Below are positions 24,230 through 34,664 of a stretch of DNA of 52,442 nucleotides, piece by piece. Every line of letters starts with the position of its first letter. Positions within the stretch are counted from its first letter, which is position 1. A program made the translations under genes and the position numbers. The notes under the pieces were generated by a model, which was not told where the DNA came from, did not search any database, and saw only the letters and a list, made by a program, of their open reading frames with translations. Source of the DNA: an uncultured Prevotella sp. (GTDB lineage Bacteria > Bacteroidota > Bacteroidia > Bacteroidales > Bacteroidaceae); NCBI GenBank assembly GCA_905234815.1, contig CAJOIX010000009.1, forward strand, positions 1 to 52,442, written 5' to 3'.

Positions 24230-26197
24230 ATGGAAACACGTTCCGCAGGTTTATTTCTCTTGTCAATAACCTTTTTGTTTGCAGTTCAAGTGGCTGATGC
24301 CCAGCGCATTGTGTGTGACGATGTCTGCAAGTTGGCCGATGCCCAGCCTCTTGAGTCCCTGGCAAATCTTTCCATCAGGGGGGAGGAAAATGCTCTGTTA
24401 AAGGGCACTGCACCTGCAACGCCCCAATATGCCGTTGTCAGCCCGATAGGCCGTTCGTCGGTTGAGATGATTCAGCAGGCACCTCGCCTCAACACGCTCA
24501 ATGGCAAGACAATAGCCGTGGTGGGCGTTAGCTTCATGACGAGCGTCACCCATCCCGAAATCAAACGGCTGATACTGGCAAACTATCCCTCGGCGCGCGT
24601 CATTCTTTTAGACGAAATCGGGATAGCCGGTCCTTACCCTGCGCCAGGTATCACGCGGAAGAGCAAAGATGAATTTCAGCAAAAGCTCCGCGATATGCAC
24701 GTCGATGCCGTGATTTCCGGTAACGGCGGTTGCGGCCTGTGCACGCCCAAGGAAACGGGTTCGTGTATCGCCGCCGAATATCTGGGTATCCCCTCTGTGG
24801 TCATTGCCGGCCCAGGATTTGAGGCCCAAGCCAAATATACGGCACTTAACAATGGCGTGCCCGTCATGCGTGTGGCGAAATATCCGGGTGCTTTTGCCGC
24901 ACATACCAGTGAACAACTAATCAAGAATACACGCGAGATTCTCTGGCCTCAGATTGTTGAAGCGCTGACCAAACCGATTGGCACGGATGAGCGCCAGGCC
25001 GGTATCCAAGGCTCCTCAGGCGATATTCGCGATGATGTGTTCTATGGTAGCATCGATGAAATAGACTCGTATTTTGCAGAGATGAACTGGTCAGACGGGT
25101 TGCCAATCATTCCACCAACATTCGAAAAGGTGAACACCTATCTGAAATATACCGACATGAAGTGGGACGACACTGTTGCCATTCTGCCCATTGCTCATCG
25201 CAACACCACCGTATGGCACGTGGCGGTGAACGCGGTGATGGCAGGCTGCAAGCCGGAATACATGTCTATATTGATCGCCTTGACCAAGGGACTGGGCGAT
25301 CCAAACTTCCGCCGCACACTGGCCAGCACCCATGCCTGGATGCCGTATTGCTGGCTCAACGGACCTGTGGCTCGGCAACTTGGCATCGACAGCAGTCAAG
25401 GACAAATAAACGAAGCGGCTAACATTGCCATCGGACGCTTCATGAACCTTGCATTGATGAACCTTTGCGGCTATTATGTAAAGCAAGACCGTATGGGCAC
25501 CTTTGGCTACCCGATGTCGTGGTGCATGGTGGAAGACGATGCCGCGGCACTCAGAGTAGGGTGGAAGCCTTTCCACGTGCAATCTGGCTACGCACTGAAC
25601 GACAATACCATCACGCTCAGCTCTACGCTACTCTGGGGTAACAACATGGCACCCTCTACACCGAATCCAGAAAAGGTGATGGAACTCTTGGCGTGGGATA
25701 TCAGCGAGCGCTGCCAGTTTGCCTTGGGCAGCGGAAAACAATATACTTATCGCACCATCCTGCTTACTGAACCTGTGGCTGAAATTCTGGCAAAGGCATA
25801 TAAGACTACCGACGATTTGGAAGCAGCGCTCATAACTGCTTCTCGTCGCCCCGTGAAGGAAAGAGTCTTTGCCAACTATTATGCCAACCCGGGCGGTGCC
25901 AAGGATGGTGGTGCACATTCAATCAGACAGTATCAAGGTTATATCGCCCGCGCCGAAGGAGGTGCCATGACGCCCACACCTGCATGGTACGATTCGCCCG
26001 AAGCGCAACAGCTGACCATTCCCACCATGCAACAGGGCATGACGGCTTTCCTCATCACTGGAGATGCTGCACGCAATAAGATTCAGACGATGCCTGGCGG
26101 GGGATTTGCAACCATAAAAATTGATTTGCCAAAGAATTGGAATAGCCTGATGGAAGAATTGGGCTATAAACCGATAGAAGAATACGAGTTGAAGTAA
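24230..26197 (+). CDS. Exported two-domain protein with UGSC-like cysteine motif
   Basis: A 655-residue protein with a signal peptide ending ...VQVADAQ (residue 25). The N-terminal domain (about 60-245) contains GNGGCGLCTPKETGSC at residues 164-179, with Cys168, Cys171 and Cys179. Position and context resemble the UGSC family motif, in which the first residue is often selenocysteine; here it is a standard Cys codon. The second domain (from about 265) begins SYFAEMNWSDGLPIIPPT and has HVAVNAVMAGCKPEYMSIL, a partner domain known from UGSC-type proteins. A thiol- or metal-based redox role outside the cytoplasm is possible but unproven. The gene is monocistronic by spacing and divergent from the sigma factor. 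Confidence 0.7.
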   Translation: METRSAGLFLLSITFLFAVQVADAQRIVCDDVCKLADAQPLESLANLSIRGEENALLKGTAPATPQYAVVSPIGRSSVEMIQQAPRLNTLNGKTIAVVGVSFMTSVTHPEIKRLILANYPSARVILLDEIGIAGPYPAPGITRKSKDEFQQKLRDMHVDAVISGNGGCGLCTPKETGSCIAAEYLGIPSVVIAGPGFEAQAKYTALNNGVPVMRVAKYPGAFAAHTSEQLIKNTREILWPQIVEALTKPIGTDERQAGIQGSSGDIRDDVFYGSIDEIDSYFAEMNWSDGLPIIPPTFEKVNTYLKYTDMKWDDTVAILPIAHRNTTVWHVAVNAVMAGCKPEYMSILIALTKGLGDPNFRRTLASTHAWMPYCWLNGPVARQLGIDSSQGQINEAANIAIGRFMNLALMNLCGYYVKQDRMGTFGYPMSWCMVEDDAAALRVGWKPFHVQSGYALNDNTITLSSTLLWGNNMAPSTPNPEKVMELLAWDISERCQFALGSGKQYTYRTILLTEPVAEILAKAYKTTDDLEAALITASRRPVKERVFANYYANPGGAKDGGAHSIRQYQGYIARAEGGAMTPTPAWYDSPEAQQLTIPTMQQGMTAFLITGDAARNKIQTMPGGGFATIKIDLPKNWNSLMEELGYKPIEEYELK

Positions 26198-26280
26198 AAA
26201 AATAGTTTTTCTCTTAGCTCTTCTCGCCTGTCTTCGCCTCTTTTGAAAAGATACTCACGCTCGAAAAAGCAAAAATAAAT

Positions 26281-26311
26281 TTTGCTCTTTACTCGCTTAA
26301 TCGTATCTTTG
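26281..26311 (+). promoter_or_regulatory. Promoter of rarA and following genes
   Basis: TTTG (26281-26284), 19 bases, TATCTTTG (26304-26311) is a perfect Bacteroidetes housekeeping promoter. The rarA ATG starts only 7 bases after the -7 box, so the leader is very short or absent. Confidence 0.7.
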
Positions 26312-26318
26312 TAGTGTT

Positions 26319-27593
26319 ATGAGTCAACCATTAGCCGAAAGACTTCGTCCCCAATCGTTGGACGACTACGTTGGACAGCAACATCTTGTGGGCCCCGATG
26401 CGGTATTGCGCAAGATGATTGAGTCTGGCCGTATCTCTTCGTTCATTCTCTGGGGGCCTCCGGGTGTAGGAAAAACCACGCTGGCGCAGATCATTGCCCA
26501 TCAGTTGGATATTCCGTTCTACACCCTAAGCGCCGTAACATCGGGCGTGAAAGATGTCCGCGAAGTGATTGAGAGTGCGCAGAAAAATCGCTTTTTCAGT
26601 AACGCGTCGCCTATTCTCTTCATCGATGAAATTCATCGCTTCAGCAAGTCGCAGCAAGACTCACTTCTCGGTGCCGTGGAGCGCGGCATCGTCACGCTGA
26701 TTGGTGCCACCACGGAGAATCCTTCTTTCGAAGTGATACGTCCGCTGCTCTCCCGTTGTCAACTCTACGTGTTAAAGCCATTGGACAAAGCAGACTTGCT
26801 TCAATTGTTAGATCGCGCCATACATCAGGACGTACAGCTCAAAGAACTTAATATCGAACTGAAAGAAACTGATGCCTTGTTGCGCTATAGTGGAGGCGAT
26901 GCACGCAAGTTGTTGAACATTCTTGAACTGGTGGTTGAAGCCTCGAGCGCGGAAAAGATTGTCATCACCGACGAGCTGGTGGCGCAACGATTACAGCAAA
27001 ATCCTTTGGCCTACGACAAAGGAGGCGAAATGCATTACGACATCATTTCCGCATTCATCAAGAGTATTCGTGGCAGCGATCCCGATGCAGCGCTCTACTG
27101 GATGGCTCGTATGATTGAAGGAGGTGAGCAGCCGGAGTTTATCGCCCGTCGAGTGCTCATCAGTGCTTCGGAAGATATCGGCTTGGCCAACCCTAATGCC
27201 CTTCTTCTGGCCAATGCTGCTTTCGATGCTGTGATGAAACTTGGCTGGCCAGAGGGTAGGATACCGCTGGCCGAAGCCGTGGTTTATCTCGCCACCTCGC
27301 CTAAGAGCAACTCTGCCTATCTCGCTCTCGACGATGCGCTCAGCGAAGTGCGCCAATCAGGCAATCAGCCAGTGCCGCTTCACCTGCGCAATGCGCCTAC
27401 CGATCTAATGAAACAGTTAGGCTACAGCGATGGATATAAATACGCTCACGACTACGAGGGCAACTTCGTGGAGCAGCAATTCCTGCCCGATGTGTTGACA
27501 CAGCGCCGTTTTTGGCATGCACAGCACACACCGGCCGAAGAGAAACTCTATCAGCAGATGATCAAATGCTGGGGAGAGCGCTACAAGGACTGA
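26319..27593 (+). CDS. rarA: Replication-associated recombination protein A, AAA ATPase
   Basis: Cytoplasmic ATPase of 424 residues (RarA/MgsA, eukaryotic WRNIP1) acting at stalled replication forks and related to clamp loaders. The start [19 protein letters not shown] is typical. Walker A GPPGVGKT is at residues 46-53 and Walker B FIDEIHRF at 101-108, with sensor region [13 protein letters not shown]. The C-terminal MgsA part contains [21 protein letters not shown] strong promoter lies just upstream, and the hydroxyacid dehydrogenase follows 26 bases later, so co-transcription with it and glyA is plausible. Confidence 0.95.
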   Translation: MSQPLAERLRPQSLDDYVGQQHLVGPDAVLRKMIESGRISSFILWGPPGVGKTTLAQIIAHQLDIPFYTLSAVTSGVKDVREVIESAQKNRFFSNASPILFIDEIHRFSKSQQDSLLGAVERGIVTLIGATTENPSFEVIRPLLSRCQLYVLKPLDKADLLQLLDRAIHQDVQLKELNIELKETDALLRYSGGDARKLLNILELVVEASSAEKIVITDELVAQRLQQNPLAYDKGGEMHYDIISAFIKSIRGSDPDAALYWMARMIEGGEQPEFIARRVLISASEDIGLANPNALLLANAAFDAVMKLGWPEGRIPLAEAVVYLATSPKSNSAYLALDDALSEVRQSGNQPVPLHLRNAPTDLMKQLGYSDGYKYAHDYEGNFVEQQFLPDVLTQRRFWHAQHTPAEEKLYQQMIKCWGERYKD

Positions 27594-27619
27594 CAAAAGA
27601 AATCACTCATTATAGATAA

Positions 27620-28579
27620 ATGAACATTGTAGTATTAGACGGCTATGCGGCCAATCCTGGAGACCTCTCGTGGGAACCTTTCCGACAGTTTGGCGAACTG
27701 ACAGTCTTTCCTCGCACGGCTGCCGAAGATGTGATTGCTCGTGCAAGTAAGGCCGATATCATCTTAACAAACAAGGTGCAATTTCCCCGTGAAGTGTTGC
27801 AACAGTTGCCTCAACTAAAGTTAATCGCAATTCTTGCCACTGGTTACAATACGGTAGATTGCGAGGCTGCTCACCAGTTAGGTATCGCGGTTGCCAATAT
27901 ACCGGCTTACAGCACCGAGAGCGTGGTGCAGATGGTGTTTGCCCATTTGCTGAATGTGTGCCTGCGGGTGGAACATTATGCCAACGATGTGCGTAAAGGA
28001 CGTTGGAGCAATAATTCAGATTTCTGCTATTGGGACACACCGCTGCTGGAACTGGCTGGTAAAACACTGGGCATCTACGGCTTGGGTAATATCGGACGGC
28101 GCGTTGCTGAGGTGGCCAATGCATTCGGTTTGCGCGTGATTGCCCACACCAGCAAAGCGCAAGAAGATTTGCCGGCATATATAACAAAAGTAGATTTTAA
28201 GGAACTTCTGCAGCAGAGCGATGTGCTGACGCTCCACTGTCCGCTGACAAAAGATACGCATCATTTGATCAATGGGGAGACCCTCCAACTGATGCAGCCT
28301 ACGGCCATATTGATTAACACAGGTCGCGGGCCGTTGGTCGATGAATTCGAGGTGGCTGAAGCATTGGAGACTGGCTGTCTGAAAGCTTATTGTGCCGACG
28401 TGATGGGCAATGAACCGCCTGCGGCTGACAACCCGCTGCTTCAGGTGCCAAATGCCTTTATCACACCGCATATTGCTTGGGCAACATTCGAAGCGCGTCA
28501 GCGACTCATGCAGATAGCGCTGGAAAATGTAAAGGCCTTTATCAATGGGACACCGCAGAATGTTGTGAATTCATTTTAG
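27620..28579 (+). CDS. D-2-hydroxyacid dehydrogenase (glycerate dehydrogenase-like)
   Basis: NAD-dependent dehydrogenase of 319 residues. The nucleotide-binding motif GLGNIG is at residues 154-159, followed by a basic-residue-poor helix. The catalytic Arg lies in INTGRGPLVDE (about 232) and the catalytic His in FITPHIAWAT (about 283). The N-terminal substrate domain has ILATGYNTVD. This pattern fits hydroxypyruvate/glycerate dehydrogenases. The next gene is glyA, which makes or uses serine and glycine, so a link to the serine-hydroxypyruvate-glycerate route is reasonable but inferred. hprA would be the matching name. Confidence 0.85.
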   Translation: MNIVVLDGYAANPGDLSWEPFRQFGELTVFPRTAAEDVIARASKADIILTNKVQFPREVLQQLPQLKLIAILATGYNTVDCEAAHQLGIAVANIPAYSTESVVQMVFAHLLNVCLRVEHYANDVRKGRWSNNSDFCYWDTPLLELAGKTLGIYGLGNIGRRVAEVANAFGLRVIAHTSKAQEDLPAYITKVDFKELLQQSDVLTLHCPLTKDTHHLINGETLQLMQPTAILINTGRGPLVDEFEVAEALETGCLKAYCADVMGNEPPAADNPLLQVPNAFITPHIAWATFEARQRLMQIALENVKAFINGTPQNVVNSF

Positions 28580-28635
28580 TGCCTCACCCTTACTATAATT
28601 CTCATCCACTTCCATAACTCTAACTACTTCTTACT

Positions 28636-29916
28636 ATGCAAACCGACACAGAAATTTTTGCTTTGATTCAGCAGGAGCACAACCGCCAACTGCGTGGAAT
28701 GGAACTGATTGCATCTGAAAACTTCGTGAGCGACCAGGTGATGCAGGCCATGGGCTCGTGGTTGACCAACAAATATGCTGAAGGACTCCCTGGCAAGCGC
28801 TATTATGGCGGTTGTCAAGTGGTTGACCAAGTAGAAACTTTGGCCATTGAGCGCGTTAAGAAACTCTTCAACGCAGAGTTTGCCAATGTTCAGCCTCACT
28901 CTGGAGCACAGGCCAATGCGGCTGTCTTTCTCGCTGTATTGAAGCCTGGCGATACATTTATGGGGTTGAATCTCGATCATGGCGGACACCTCTCGCATGG
29001 CAGTCATGTGAACACCTCGGGTATTCTTTATAAACCAGTAGGTTACAATCTGAACAAAGAAACGGGCCGCGTTGACTACGACGAGATGGAGCGATTGGCT
29101 CATGAACACAAGCCCAAACTGATTATTGGTGGTGGCTCGGCCTATTCGCGTGAATGGGACTACAAACGTATGCGCCAAATTGCAGATTCTGTTGGTGCGT
29201 TGCTGATGATTGATATGGCCCATCCTGCCGGACTTATCGCTGCCGGGCTGCTCGATAATCCTCTGAAATACGCTCATATTGTTACATCAACCACACACAA
29301 AACGTTGCGTGGACCGCGCGGAGGTGTTATCCTCATGGGCAAAGATTTCGACAATCCTTGGGGCCTGACTACAAAGAAGGGCGAAGTGAAGAAAATGAGT
29401 ACGCTGTTGAACGCTGCCGTATTCCCTGGTATTCAAGGGGGACCCCTTGAACACGTAATAGCAGCCAAGGCTGTGGCCTTTGGCGAAAACTTGCAACCCA
29501 GTTGGTACGACTATGCTAAACAGGTAAAAACCAATTCCGCCGAACTTGCCCAGGCTCTGATAGACAGAGGCTTCGACATTGTGAGCGGTGGAACCGACAA
29601 CCATTCAATGCTTGTCGATTTGCGCTCAAAATATCCAGATCTGACTGGCAAGGTGGCTGAAAATGCACTTGTAGCAGCCGACATCACAGTAAATAAAAAC
29701 ATGGTTCCGTTCGACTCGCGCAGTGCTTTCCAGACCTCAGGCATCCGACTGGGCACAGCTGCGATGACCACCCGCGGAGCCAAAGAGAAAGAGATGCACC
29801 TCGTGGCTGAACTCATTGAGCAAGTGCTTAATGCTCCTGAGGATGAGCGTGTGATTGCAAAAGTGAGAGAGAAGGTAAATCAAACCATGGCAGATTTCCC
29901 GTTGTTTGCATGGTGA
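28636..29916 (+). CDS. glyA: Serine hydroxymethyltransferase
   Basis: PLP enzyme of 426 residues converting serine and tetrahydrofolate to glycine and 5,10-methylene-tetrahydrofolate. Signature stretches include [36 protein letters not shown] and [15 protein letters not shown]. The PLP-binding lysine is Lys222 in [13 protein letters not shown]. Length matches the family. It follows the hydroxyacid dehydrogenase by 56 bases and ends directly before a bidirectional terminator shared with mutS2. Confidence 0.97.
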   Translation: MQTDTEIFALIQQEHNRQLRGMELIASENFVSDQVMQAMGSWLTNKYAEGLPGKRYYGGCQVVDQVETLAIERVKKLFNAEFANVQPHSGAQANAAVFLAVLKPGDTFMGLNLDHGGHLSHGSHVNTSGILYKPVGYNLNKETGRVDYDEMERLAHEHKPKLIIGGGSAYSREWDYKRMRQIADSVGALLMIDMAHPAGLIAAGLLDNPLKYAHIVTSTTHKTLRGPRGGVILMGKDFDNPWGLTTKKGEVKKMSTLLNAAVFPGIQGGPLEHVIAAKAVAFGENLQPSWYDYAKQVKTNSAELAQALIDRGFDIVSGGTDNHSMLVDLRSKYPDLTGKVAENALVAADITVNKNMVPFDSRSAFQTSGIRLGTAAMTTRGAKEKEMHLVAELIEQVLNAPEDERVIAKVREKVNQTMADFPLFAW

Positions 29917-29921
29917 CAAAT

Positions 29922-29954
29922 AAAAAGAGCGAGGCTGAAAACCTCGCTCTTTTT
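29922..29954. terminator. Bidirectional terminator between glyA and mutS2
   Basis: AAAAAGAGCGAGG (29922-29934) and CCTCGCTCTTTTT (29942-29954) form a perfect 13-bp stem with a 7-base loop and runs of A and T on the two sides. The mutS2 stop codon touches its right end. Confidence 0.9.
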
Positions 29955-32503
29955 TATAATAAATCGACAACGGTGATTCCTGCACCGCCAAACTGCACAT
30001 GCTCATCGGCAAAGTGGCTCACGCCAGGGATGGTGGCCAGATATTGACGAATGAGTTGTCGAAGAATACCATTTCCCTTTCCGTGAAGAATCCGCACGCG
30101 ACTGATTCCAATGAGTATCGCATCGTCAATGAATCGCTGTACTGCTTGTAGTGCTTCGTCGGCCCGCATACCGCGCAGGTCAATGTCCTGATGGAACGAC
30201 TTGCGATGTGCATCAATGGTTTCGCGCGTTATTCGACTTACCCGACGTGCTTCCTCCATGCGTTCCTCCATCTTCGTTGCAAGTTTCTTTTCAGCGCTTT
30301 TCGATGTCTTTTCCAACCGGTTGAGTAGCACTTTCGTGTGCATATCGCCCAATATGACGATTGCTGATTTGCCGTCAATGCTTTCAATGGTGCCAGCTGA
30401 GCTCATTCCTTTAATTCGCACGGTATCGCCCACCGCCAACTTTTCAGGTGTGGATGCTGTGGGTTCTGGTATCTGGTTGCTCACTGTGAGTTTCTCACTG
30501 ACCGCAACTTGTTTCTTTTCTTGTTGACGTTTAGCTTTTCGTTCACGCCGTGCAAGTATCTGTCGCATTTTCTTGTCAATGAGTTCGTCAGTGGCGCGGG
30601 TATCTATTTCTGCAACTTCTTCTTTAAACTTGTTCATTTCCTCGCGCAGTCGGCGAGTTTCTTCCTTGGCGGCTTGCTGTTCGCGGATTTCGCGAATGGT
30701 GTTCTCAATCTTCCGATTGGTTTCCTCCAAGAGTTCTTCGGCCTGTTGTTTGGCGCGCTGCAGGATCTGTTTGCGTTCTTGCTCAATTTCCGTTACGCGC
30801 TGTTCGTAGCGCTCAATGGTTTGCTGCATATCACGCTCGTGCTGGTGTATGGCTTGTCGCTTGCCTTCCCAGTAGCGTTTGTCGCGCACAATATCTTGCA
30901 GGTATTTATCGCTTTGGATGTATTCACTGCCTACCAGATCGGAAGCGTCTTGTATAACCTCTTCGGGCAGGCCAGTTTTGCGCGCAATCTCAATGGCAAA
31001 CGATGAGCCAGGCTGGCCTATAGACAAACGGAAGAGTGCTTGCAGTGCCTGACGGTCGTAAAGCATGGCACCGTTAACCACTCCTCGGTGCTCATCGGCA
31101 AAGTGTTTCAGATTCTGATAGTGGGTGGTGATTACACCAAAAGTGCGCTTCTTGCAAAACTGTTTCAGCACGGCTTCAGCAATAGCACCACCAATTTGGG
31201 GCTCTGTGCCTGTGCCAAATTCATCAATGAGTAGCAGAGAACGAGGATTTGCATGACGAATCATCTGTTTCATATTGAGCAGATGACTGGAATATGTGCT
31301 TAAATCATTCTCGATGCTTTGCTCATCGCCAATATCAATCATCATGTGCTGGAAAATGCCCACTTTCGAGCGCTCGCTGACGGGAATACTTAATCCGCAC
31401 TGCAACATATATTGTAGCAGTCCAACCGTTTTCAGACAAACAGACTTGCCACCCGCATTTGGACCGGAGATGAGCAGGATACGCTGCTCTTTATTGAGCA
31501 TGATCTCAAGTGGCACAACCTTTCTTCCTTGATTTTCCAGCGATCGGCGCAAAAGCGGGTGTACGGCTTCTATCCAGTCGATGTGTGGTTCGTTGGTCAG
31601 TTGCGGCTCAATGGATTTCAGTGTTCGTGCCAAATGAGCTTTCGTCTGTATGAAATCAATGTCGGCCAGCAGTCTGTAGGAATCAATCATAGGCTCGGCC
31701 AGTGGGCGCACATCGTCGGTCAGGGCTGTGAGGATGCGCACTACTTCTTGGCGCTCATCACTTTCCAATTGACGAATCTTGTTGTTCGCTTCAACCACAG
31801 CCGTCGGTTCAATGAAGAGCGTGCGTCCCGAGGCCGACTCGTCGTGAACAATGCCATCAATCTTGCGCTTCATTGCAGGCAAAACGGGAATCACCAATCT
31901 GCCATCGCGCAGTGTCGGAGTTACATCTTTTTCTACATATCCCTCTGATTGCGCCTGACGAAGAATACTGTTCAGGATGCGTTGCACGCTACCTTCCATG
32001 CGTTTCATCTCCGAACGAATCTCAAAGAGTCGCGGCGAAGCCGAGTCTTTCACGTGTCCGTAGCGGTCGAGCGTGCGCTCAATCTCTTTGATCACTTCTG
32101 GAAAGGTCAGGATGTCGCGGGTTAAATCATGCAGGGTGGGGTATAGAAAATTCTCGTCGTTGGCTCGTTTGGAGAGAAATTGCACGATGCGGGCAATCGT
32201 TTGGAGTGAACGTAGCAAATCAAAAAACTCCTGTTCATCCATATATGTGTTTTTCAGCCGTATGCGTTTTAAGGCTGCACGCATATCGTAGAAGTGAGCG
32301 AGAGGAAATTCTTGGTCTTCTGCGCTATTCAACTGTCGAAATTCACGTACCTGATTCAGCTGTTGCGTGACCTCTTCAAAATGAGAAGAAAAGGCCATTC
32401 CATCCACTTTCTCCTTTCCGAGAATGGAAAGGCAGCCATCGGATAGCATACGCCTAATTTCAGAAAAACCGATTTTCTGCTCAAAGTTTTGCGGATATAT
32501 CAT
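29954..32503 (-). CDS. mutS2: MutS2 family ATPase/endonuclease with Smr domain
   Basis: An 849-residue MutS2 protein, a family linked to suppression of homologous recombination and, in Bacillus, to sensing and splitting collided ribosomes. The Walker A motif GPNAGGKS is at residues 347-354, with LLIDEFGTGTEP as Walker B. A long charged coiled coil follows (about 520-660), then a KOW-like GDTVRIKGM segment and a C-terminal Smr domain (about 770-849, DLRGMRADEALQAV and ILHGKGNGILRQL). The only possible promoter box is TAACTTCG (complement of 32508-32515), four bases before the ATG. Confidence 0.95.
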   Translation of the reverse strand: MIYPQNFEQKIGFSEIRRMLSDGCLSILGKEKVDGMAFSSHFEEVTQQLNQVREFRQLNSAEDQEFPLAHFYDMRAALKRIRLKNTYMDEQEFFDLLRSLQTIARIVQFLSKRANDENFLYPTLHDLTRDILTFPEVIKEIERTLDRYGHVKDSASPRLFEIRSEMKRMEGSVQRILNSILRQAQSEGYVEKDVTPTLRDGRLVIPVLPAMKRKIDGIVHDESASGRTLFIEPTAVVEANNKIRQLESDERQEVVRILTALTDDVRPLAEPMIDSYRLLADIDFIQTKAHLARTLKSIEPQLTNEPHIDWIEAVHPLLRRSLENQGRKVVPLEIMLNKEQRILLISGPNAGGKSVCLKTVGLLQYMLQCGLSIPVSERSKVGIFQHMMIDIGDEQSIENDLSTYSSHLLNMKQMIRHANPRSLLLIDEFGTGTEPQIGGAIAEAVLKQFCKKRTFGVITTHYQNLKHFADEHRGVVNGAMLYDRQALQALFRLSIGQPGSSFAIEIARKTGLPEEVIQDASDLVGSEYIQSDKYLQDIVRDKRYWEGKRQAIHQHERDMQQTIERYEQRVTEIEQERKQILQRAKQQAEELLEETNRKIENTIREIREQQAAKEETRRLREEMNKFKEEVAEIDTRATDELIDKKMRQILARRERKAKRQQEKKQVAVSEKLTVSNQIPEPTASTPEKLAVGDTVRIKGMSSAGTIESIDGKSAIVILGDMHTKVLLNRLEKTSKSAEKKLATKMEERMEEARRVSRITRETIDAHRKSFHQDIDLRGMRADEALQAVQRFIDDAILIGISRVRILHGKGNGILRQLIRQYLATIPGVSHFADEHVQFGGAGITVVDLL

Positions 32504-32534
32504 GCTGCGAAGTTAATAATTTTTCAGCAAAAAA

Positions 32535-32565
32535 TTTGTAAACTAAAAAAATATCCTTACTTTTG
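32535..32565 (+). promoter_or_regulatory. Promoter of tRNA-Ser
   Basis: TTTG (32535-32538), 19 bases, TACTTTTG (32558-32565) is a perfect match to the Bacteroidetes consensus. The sequence right after it, CATCCGC, is identical to that after the tRNA-Lys promoter. Confidence 0.8.
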
Positions 32566-32593
32566 CATCCGCTTTCGACCTTATAGAAAGTCT

Positions 32594-32678
32594 GGAGAGA
32601 TGGTAGAGTGGTCGATTACACCGGTCTTGAAAACCGGCGCACTGAGAGGTGCCGGGGGTTCGAATCCCTCTCTCTCCG
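32594..32678 (+). tRNA. tRNA-Ser (anticodon UGA)
   Basis: An 85-base class II tRNA. Acceptor arms GGAGAGA (32594-32600) and TCTCTCC pair, with G as discriminator. The anticodon stem CCGGT/ACCGG encloses the loop CTTGAAA, giving anticodon TGA. A long variable arm and the T-loop GGTTCGAATCC follow. CCA is not encoded. It has its own promoter and terminator. Confidence 0.96.
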
Positions 32679-32685
32679 CAACAAG

Positions 32686-32711
32686 GAGCAACCATGTGGT
32701 TGCTCTTTTTT
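32686..32711 (+). terminator. Terminator of tRNA-Ser
   Basis: GAGCAACC (32686-32693) and GGTTGCTC (32698-32705) form a perfect stem with a four-base loop, followed by a run of T residues. It starts seven bases after the tRNA. Confidence 0.9.
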
Positions 32712-32869
32712 GCGTTTGTGAAAAGGGAATCACCGTTTTTTTTGTTTGTCTAAAAATATATTAGGCTAACAATCTTGTTTCATTTGCGTGATGTAACAGG
32801 ATTGTAACTTTATATCTATGGCTGTTTGCTGCCAGATGCGTATTTTTGTAGCAAATTAGAAAATAACGA

Positions 32870-34552
32870 ATGGAACAGAATTATTATTTAATCGGTCTGA
32901 AACTGCTCGGTGCACTTGGTTTACTTATCTTCGGTATGCGCATGATGAGTGATGCCCTTCAGAAAATGGCCGGTCCTCAATTGCGTCATATCCTTGCACG
33001 CATGACCACTAATCGCTTTTCGGGTATGCTCACTGGAGCCTTTGTGACCAGTGCCGTTCAGTCGTCGTCAGCAACAACGGTGATGACCGTCTCCTTTGTA
33101 TCGGCTGGACTGCTCACCCTTTCACAGGCCATATCAGTCATCATGGGTGCCAACATTGGTACTACGCTCACAGCATGGATTATGTCGCTGGGCTACAATG
33201 TTGACCTGACCAATGTGGTTTTCCCTGCCTTTTTTGTGGGTATGATACTCATCTACAAAAAGCGTCACCGCTTTGTGGGTGATTTCCTTTTTGGTATTGC
33301 GTTCATGTTCCTGTCGCTTGTCATGCTCAGTACAGCAGGTAAGGAGATGGACCTGGAGCACAATGAGGCTGTCGTGTCTTTCTTTGCTTCGTTCGATACG
33401 GGTAACTACTGGAACATTCTTACCTTCCTTGCCATTGGTACAATCATCACTTGCATTGTGCAATCGTCGGCTGCCGTTATGGCCATAACCATTCTGCTCT
33501 GTTCCACGGGAGTGCTGCCAATCTATTTTGGCATAGCCCTTGTGATGGGTGAGAATATTGGCACCACCGCCACGGCCAATCTTGCTGCATTAGGCGCAAA
33601 CATACAGGCACGGCGTGCAGCATTGGCCCACTTGCTGTTCAATGTGTTTGGCGTGATTTGGGTGACCATTGTGTTCTATCCTTTTGTTAATTTTGTGTGC
33701 AGCATCGTAGACTATGACCTTTCACAGGGTGGTCAGGCAGCTCTGTTGCCAGTGGTGCTTGCCATGTTCCACACTTGTTTCAATGTGTGCAACACCGCCG
33801 TGCTCATCGGTTTCATTCCTCAGTTGGAGCGCATTGTATGTTGGCTTCTGCCCGATAAGCAGCAGGTATCCACAGAAGAATTCCATTTGGAATACATCCA
33901 AGCCAACCTCATACAGACTCCAGAAATCTCCGTGCTTCAGGCTCAGAAGGAAACGGGGCACTTTGCTCAGTATGTACAACAAATGTTTGGCTTGGTGCGA
34001 CAGTTGCTTGAAGAAAAAGACGATGAACGCTTCGCCTCACTATATAATAAGGTTGCCCAGCAGGAAGATTTCACCGACCGCATGGAGATAGAAATAGCCC
34101 GCTATTTGGAACAAGTGAGTAGCGACCATCTGAGTGACATCACTAAATTGAAGGTGCGGCAGATGATGCGCGAAATTAGCGAACTAGAATCTATTGGTGA
34201 TGCTTGTTTCAATTTGGCGCGAACACTGAATCGTCGCCACGAGTCAGGGCAAGATTTCACTCCCGCGCTTTACGATAAATTGCGTGCCATCATGCAGCTT
34301 ACCGATGACGCGCTTACACAGATGAACATCGTGATGACAGGTCACAGTCGTGAACATAGCATTGACGAAACCTTCCGCATTGAGAACGAGATCAACGATC
34401 TGCGTCAGCAGTTGAAGGATGACAACACGCGTGCCGTGAACGACCATGAGTACGACTACGCTCTTGGCACTATGTTTACCGATGTGGTGAACGGATGCGA
34501 AAAACTGGGCGACTACGTGGTCAACGTGGTTCAGGCTCGATTAAGAAAGTAG
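32870..34552 (+). CDS. Na+/phosphate cotransporter family protein with PhoU-like C-terminus
   Basis: A 560-residue inner-membrane protein of the NptA/Na-Pi-II family, importing phosphate with sodium. The N-terminal half has about eight hydrophobic segments and the two inverted-repeat signatures SAVQSSSATTVM (about residue 63) and IVQSSAAVMAI (about 198), with GANIGTT and GENIGTT following. From about residue 345 the protein is a soluble, helical PhoU-like domain (ITKLKVRQMMREISELESIG) that may regulate transport. A -7 box TATTTTTG (32841-32848) precedes it, but no good -33 box is visible. No pst or pho genes are nearby. Confidence 0.92.
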   Translation: MEQNYYLIGLKLLGALGLLIFGMRMMSDALQKMAGPQLRHILARMTTNRFSGMLTGAFVTSAVQSSSATTVMTVSFVSAGLLTLSQAISVIMGANIGTTLTAWIMSLGYNVDLTNVVFPAFFVGMILIYKKRHRFVGDFLFGIAFMFLSLVMLSTAGKEMDLEHNEAVVSFFASFDTGNYWNILTFLAIGTIITCIVQSSAAVMAITILLCSTGVLPIYFGIALVMGENIGTTATANLAALGANIQARRAALAHLLFNVFGVIWVTIVFYPFVNFVCSIVDYDLSQGGQAALLPVVLAMFHTCFNVCNTAVLIGFIPQLERIVCWLLPDKQQVSTEEFHLEYIQANLIQTPEISVLQAQKETGHFAQYVQQMFGLVRQLLEEKDDERFASLYNKVAQQEDFTDRMEIEIARYLEQVSSDHLSDITKLKVRQMMREISELESIGDACFNLARTLNRRHESGQDFTPALYDKLRAIMQLTDDALTQMNIVMTGHSREHSIDETFRIENEINDLRQQLKDDNTRAVNDHEYDYALGTMFTDVVNGCEKLGDYVVNVVQARLRK

Positions 34553-34664
34553 CGTTTACAGGCTCCGCGCAGTTGATTCTACTAAGCATCAGTCCGTGAA
34601 AAATACGGATTACGGTATTGTACTTTATCCAATTCCCGAAAATTTAGGAAATGGGGGAGGAGTA

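Noticed and set aside
24733..24765. Selenocysteine in the UGSC-like motif
   Set aside because: The motif codons are ordinary TGC/TGT cysteines, with no in-frame TGA and no evident SECIS hairpin.
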